Below are positions 15,578 to 17,793 of a stretch of 17,793 bases of DNA, piece after piece. The stretch comes from Clostridia bacterium. GTDB taxonomy: Bacteria > Bacillota_A > Clostridia > Oscillospirales > CAG-272. The notes under the pieces are model-generated. The model did not search any database. It saw only the letters and a list, made by a program, of their open reading frames with translations, and was not told where the DNA came from. The position numbers and the translations under genes were made by a program. The first letter of the stretch is position 1. Each line of letters starts with the position of its first letter. The DNA lies in assembly GCA_017407725.1 (NCBI GenBank), contig JAFQWB010000037.1, positions 1-17,793 on the forward strand. The letters run 5' to 3'.

Positions 15578-16045
15578 TTATTCAACTATGTATCCGCCTA
15601 TGCTCCATCTGTGAGGCGGTGTCTCGCTTCTTGAAAATCCGTTTTTAAGAAGCGCGGATATGAGGTCACTTGCAAAGGATATGAACTTTTTATCGTCCCA
15701 CCATTCACTTCCCGAGCATATCTCGGATATAACAAGTGCAAAATCGTGGCTCTGACCGAGCATTACCGCTCTGTTTTTCCATTCCTCGACAAGTGCATCA
15801 GCACCCTCCACGTTTCCGAGAGAGAGCTTATACGTAGGCTCAAAGAGCCCCGAAAAATCATCTGCGAATTTTGCGATTCCATCACAAATAATCTTTACCG
15901 AATCCTCTCTTTTAATGATAGAGGATATTTTTTCGTTTCTTACCTTCTTTTTGGCTTCGGTTACAAAGTAAAGAAATGCCGTGACTATTACCGCTACGCA
16001 CAAAAGAAGAATTGTTATCGGTACAGCGGTCATAAGTGCGACCAT
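15578..16045 (-). CDS. Membrane-anchored protein of unknown function
   Basis: 155 residues; I do not recognise a family. One strong membrane helix at about 7-31 (ITILLLCVAVIVTAFLYFV) is followed by a basic stretch (EAKKKVRNEK, 30-39), so the bulk is predicted on the cytoplasmic side. The soluble part is mixed alpha/beta with many aromatic and acidic residues (ALVEEWKNRAVML, CSGSEWWDDKKF) and ends in HRWSIGGYIVE. Two cysteines lie in the soluble part. The ATG at 16045 has GAGGTG about 8 nt upstream; an in-frame ATG 12 nt further in is possible. It begins 43 nt after the DUF1385 gene and is probably co-transcribed with it. In many Firmicutes prmC-prfA follow the DUF1385 gene; here this gene is in their place. 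Confidence 0.7.
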   Translation of the reverse strand: MVALMTAVPITILLLCVAVIVTAFLYFVTEAKKKVRNEKISSIIKREDSVKIICDGIAKFADDFSGLFEPTYKLSLGNVEGADALVEEWKNRAVMLGQSHDFALVISEICSGSEWWDDKKFISFASDLISALLKNGFSRSETPPHRWSIGGYIVE

Positions 16046-16087
16046 TTACACACACCTCGCTTTTATTTTGGAAGTAAAAAGCCTTTT

Positions 16088-17152
16088 TCAGATCTTATCC
16101 GATCCGTCGTCGGGAATAACCTCTTTCATTGCAGCAATAGCACACTCGATCATCTGATCCTCGGGCATTTTCGTGGTTATCTTCTGGAGAAGAAGTCCGG
16201 GGAATGAGAATATCCTTGTGATTATATTGTCGTACTTACCTGCAAGCTTTATAAGCTCATACGAGCATCCCATGGTTATGGGAAGAAGGAGTATCTTTAT
16301 TAACGATCTGAGCCATGTAGGAAGTGCTCCCGGAATGAACACGCCTATAATGATACTCACAAGAACGGTAAGTATGATAAAGGACGTTCCGCATCTTGGA
16401 TGAAGTCTTGTCTGCTTCTTTACGTTTTCAACAGTAAGGTCAAGCCCTGCCTCGTAGCAGAATATTGTCATATGCTCTGCACCGTGGTACATAAAGGTTC
16501 TTTTTATATCCTTCATCAGCGATGCAAGCCACATATACAGAATAATAATTATTACCTTAAGCACACCCTCAATGGCACTTCTGACAACCGACATATTATA
16601 GTCGATTCCGAAGAGCTGCATTATCCATTTTGCGGTGTATGACGGAAGAATAATGAAAAGTCCTACCGCAAGAAGAATTCCGAGAAGAAGCGATATGACT
16701 CCGAGGAATCCGAGCGACGTATCATCGGGATCCTTGCCCTTCTTTCTTGCCTTTTCTTCTCGCTTTATCCTTTCCTCCTCGGGCTCGGGATAATCGGCGA
16801 TATAAATATCGGAAGCTCTCATAAGGCACTTATAACCGAGTGCGAGCGAGAGTCCCATATTGAAAACACCTCTTACAAAAGGAATTTTGGAACATTTCTT
16901 TGCATAGCGCATAAATCCGCCCTGCTTCTTTCCTTCCTTTTCCCTTTTTTCACTTTCGAGTCTGAATTTCTCAGCCTCTTTTTCGTTAAGCGGAGTGAAT
17001 TTTGCCTCGCCGTCGGTTTCCCATTTATCGACGAGTATCTCTCCGTTTGCGCGTCTTACCGCCATAGCGGTCATTTTGGGGCCTCTCATCATTATTCCCT
17101 CGATGAGCGCCTGACCTCCGATAGACGTCTTTATTTCATTTTTTTCTTTCAT
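16088..17152 (-). CDS. yqhQ: DUF1385 family membrane protein (YqhQ-like)
   Basis: 354 residues. The diagnostic motifs are GGQALIEGIMMRGPK (12-26), YHGAEHMTIFCYEAG (222-236) and HPRCGTSF (251-258), with hydrophobic segments at about 95-107, 147-170, 195-212, 256-275 and 284-297. Two charged stretches (55-77 and 122-145, KR/E-rich) sit between them. Function is unknown; the repeated His/Glu and Cys residues suggest metal binding (inference). In Bacillus and clostridia the gene is usually near prmC/prfA. ATG at 17152 follows the upstream gene's stop by 15 nt with AGAGGA as ribosome binding site. Confidence 0.9.
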   Translation of the reverse strand: MKEKNEIKTSIGGQALIEGIMMRGPKMTAMAVRRANGEILVDKWETDGEAKFTPLNEKEAEKFRLESEKREKEGKKQGGFMRYAKKCSKIPFVRGVFNMGLSLALGYKCLMRASDIYIADYPEPEEERIKREEKARKKGKDPDDTSLGFLGVISLLLGILLAVGLFIILPSYTAKWIMQLFGIDYNMSVVRSAIEGVLKVIIIILYMWLASLMKDIKRTFMYHGAEHMTIFCYEAGLDLTVENVKKQTRLHPRCGTSFIILTVLVSIIIGVFIPGALPTWLRSLIKILLLPITMGCSYELIKLAGKYDNIITRIFSFPGLLLQKITTKMPEDQMIECAIAAMKEVIPDDGSDKI

Positions 17153-17167
17153 TTTTATCCTCTTTCA

Positions 17168-17793
17168 TCAGATAGATGACTTCACGTAATCGTCTATCTT
17201 CTGTGCGGCTTCTCTTCCCGCACCCATAGCAAGTATAACTGTTGCGGCACCCGTAACAGCATCTCCGCCCGCAAATACTCCATCCTTTGTGGTTGTAACA
17301 CCGTCAGAGGTTACGATACAGCCTCGTCTGTCCGTGTCAAGACCGGGGGTGGTCATTCTTATAAGCGGATTGGGAGAGGTTCCGACAGCGATGACAACTG
17401 TTCCCACGTCAAGTGTAAACTCCGAGCCCTCTATTTCCTTGGGACTTCTTCTTCCGCTTGCATCAGGCTCTCCAAGCTCCATTCTTATGCATTTGAGTGC
17501 GGTCGCATTGCCCTTTTCATCAGAAATTACCTCAATAGGATTTGTAAGAAGGTGGAACTCGATTCCCTCCTCCTTTGCGTGATGTATCTCCTCACGTCTT
17601 GCAGGCATTTCCTCTTCGCCGCGTCTGTAAACGATATACACGTTATCAGCACCAAGACGCTTTGCGCATCTTGCGGCATCCATTGCAACGTTTCCTCCGC
17701 CGACAATAGCAACAGAGCTTGATTTCTTTATGGGTGTTGCAAACTTTTCTCTTCCTGCCTTCATAAGGTTGATTCTTGTAAGGAATTCGTTTG
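17168..17793 (-). CDS. GltD-like NADPH-dependent oxidoreductase, C-terminal part (5' end outside window)
   Basis: 207 residues are visible and the frame is open to the edge, so the start lies beyond 17793. Visible: NEFLTRINLMKA at the edge, the NADPH-binding IVGGGNVAMDAARCAKRLGA, YIVYRRGEEEMPARREE with the NADPH-phosphate-contacting arginines, AVGTSPNPL, and the C-terminal FAD-binding AGGDAVTGAATVILAMGAG. This fits the GltD/NfnL/SudA group of flavoproteins, which pass electrons between NADPH, FAD and Fe-S clusters. GltA (glutamate synthase small chain) and NfnL (NADH-dependent ferredoxin-NADP oxidoreductase subunit) cannot be told apart without the N-terminus and the gene upstream. An internal ATG at 17764 is not the real start. 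It is followed 15 nt later by the DUF1385 gene. Confidence 0.9.
   Translation of the reverse strand, partial: NEFLTRINLMKAGREKFATPIKKSSSVAIVGGGNVAMDAARCAKRLGADNVYIVYRRGEEEMPARREEIHHAKEEGIEFHLLTNPIEVISDEKGNATALKCIRMELGEPDASGRRSPKEIEGSEFTLDVGTVVIAVGTSPNPLIRMTTPGLDTDRRGCIVTSDGVTTTKDGVFAGGDAVTGAATVILAMGAGREAAQKIDDYVKSSI

Noticed and set aside
17762..17764. Internal ATG as start of the GltD-like gene
   Set aside because: Conserved family sequence (NEFLTRINL) continues upstream to the edge, so the protein starts outside the window.
1..17793. CRISPR array, insertion sequence, phage genes, toxin-antitoxin pair, tRNA or rRNA genes
   Set aside because: No regularly spaced repeats, transposase or integrase motifs, or tRNA/rRNA-like segments were seen on either strand; the window is almost entirely core genes.

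Overview
The window looks like a chromosomal housekeeping segment from a Gram-positive, low-to-mid GC member of Clostridia, probably an uncultured gut-type Oscillospiraceae/Ruminococcaceae relative. This rests on the ylmE-sepF-ylmG-divIVA division cluster, consensus sigma-A-type promoters, strong AGGAGG-type ribosome binding sites, several TTG/GTG starts, a YqhQ/DUF1385 protein and RpoB sequence details. The taxonomic placement is inference. No tRNA, rRNA, CRISPR array, insertion sequence, integrase or phage gene was seen.

Layout from left to right. (1) 1-3707, minus: rpoB, nearly complete but missing its C-terminal end at the window edge. (2) 3708-4144: a 437-nt divergent intergenic region with a near-perfect promoter for rpoB, a roughly 290-nt leader rich in inverted repeats, and an outward promoter for rpsT. 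(3) 4145-4411, plus: rpsT (S20), closed by a bidirectional terminator. (4) 4514-12616, minus: a compact ten-gene block read queA, miaA, HlyD-like membrane protein, ylmE, sepF, ylmG (YggT), divIVA, lspA, rluD-type pseudouridine synthase, tatD, with a consensus promoter in front of queA. (5) 12737-13612, plus: dapA, divergent from queA, ending in a terminator shared with the convergent gene. (6) 13674-15479, minus: a lipoprotein with two tandem copies of an alpha/beta-like domain fused to a GH43-like beta-propeller. (7) 15578-17793, minus: a small membrane-anchored protein of unknown function, a DUF1385/YqhQ membrane protein, and the C-terminal part of a GltD-like NADPH-dependent oxidoreductase cut by the right edge.

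How it works together. The ten-gene block mixes tRNA anticodon-loop modification (queA, miaA), Z-ring and pole/septum organisation (sepF, ylmG, divIVA, with ylmE), lipoprotein maturation (lspA), 23S rRNA pseudouridylation (rluD-type) and a metal-dependent DNase (tatD). Very short gaps and one overlap suggest co-transcription. The HlyD-like protein in this block has no transporter beside it. The lipoprotein is the most accessory-looking gene and probably acts on plant or host glycans outside the membrane.

Most of the window is ordinary core genome. The points that best repay a second look are the structured rpoB leader, the tandem-domain GH43 lipoprotein with its promoter-proximal direct repeat, the orphan HlyD-like protein in the division cluster, and the acidic C-terminal extension of LspA.
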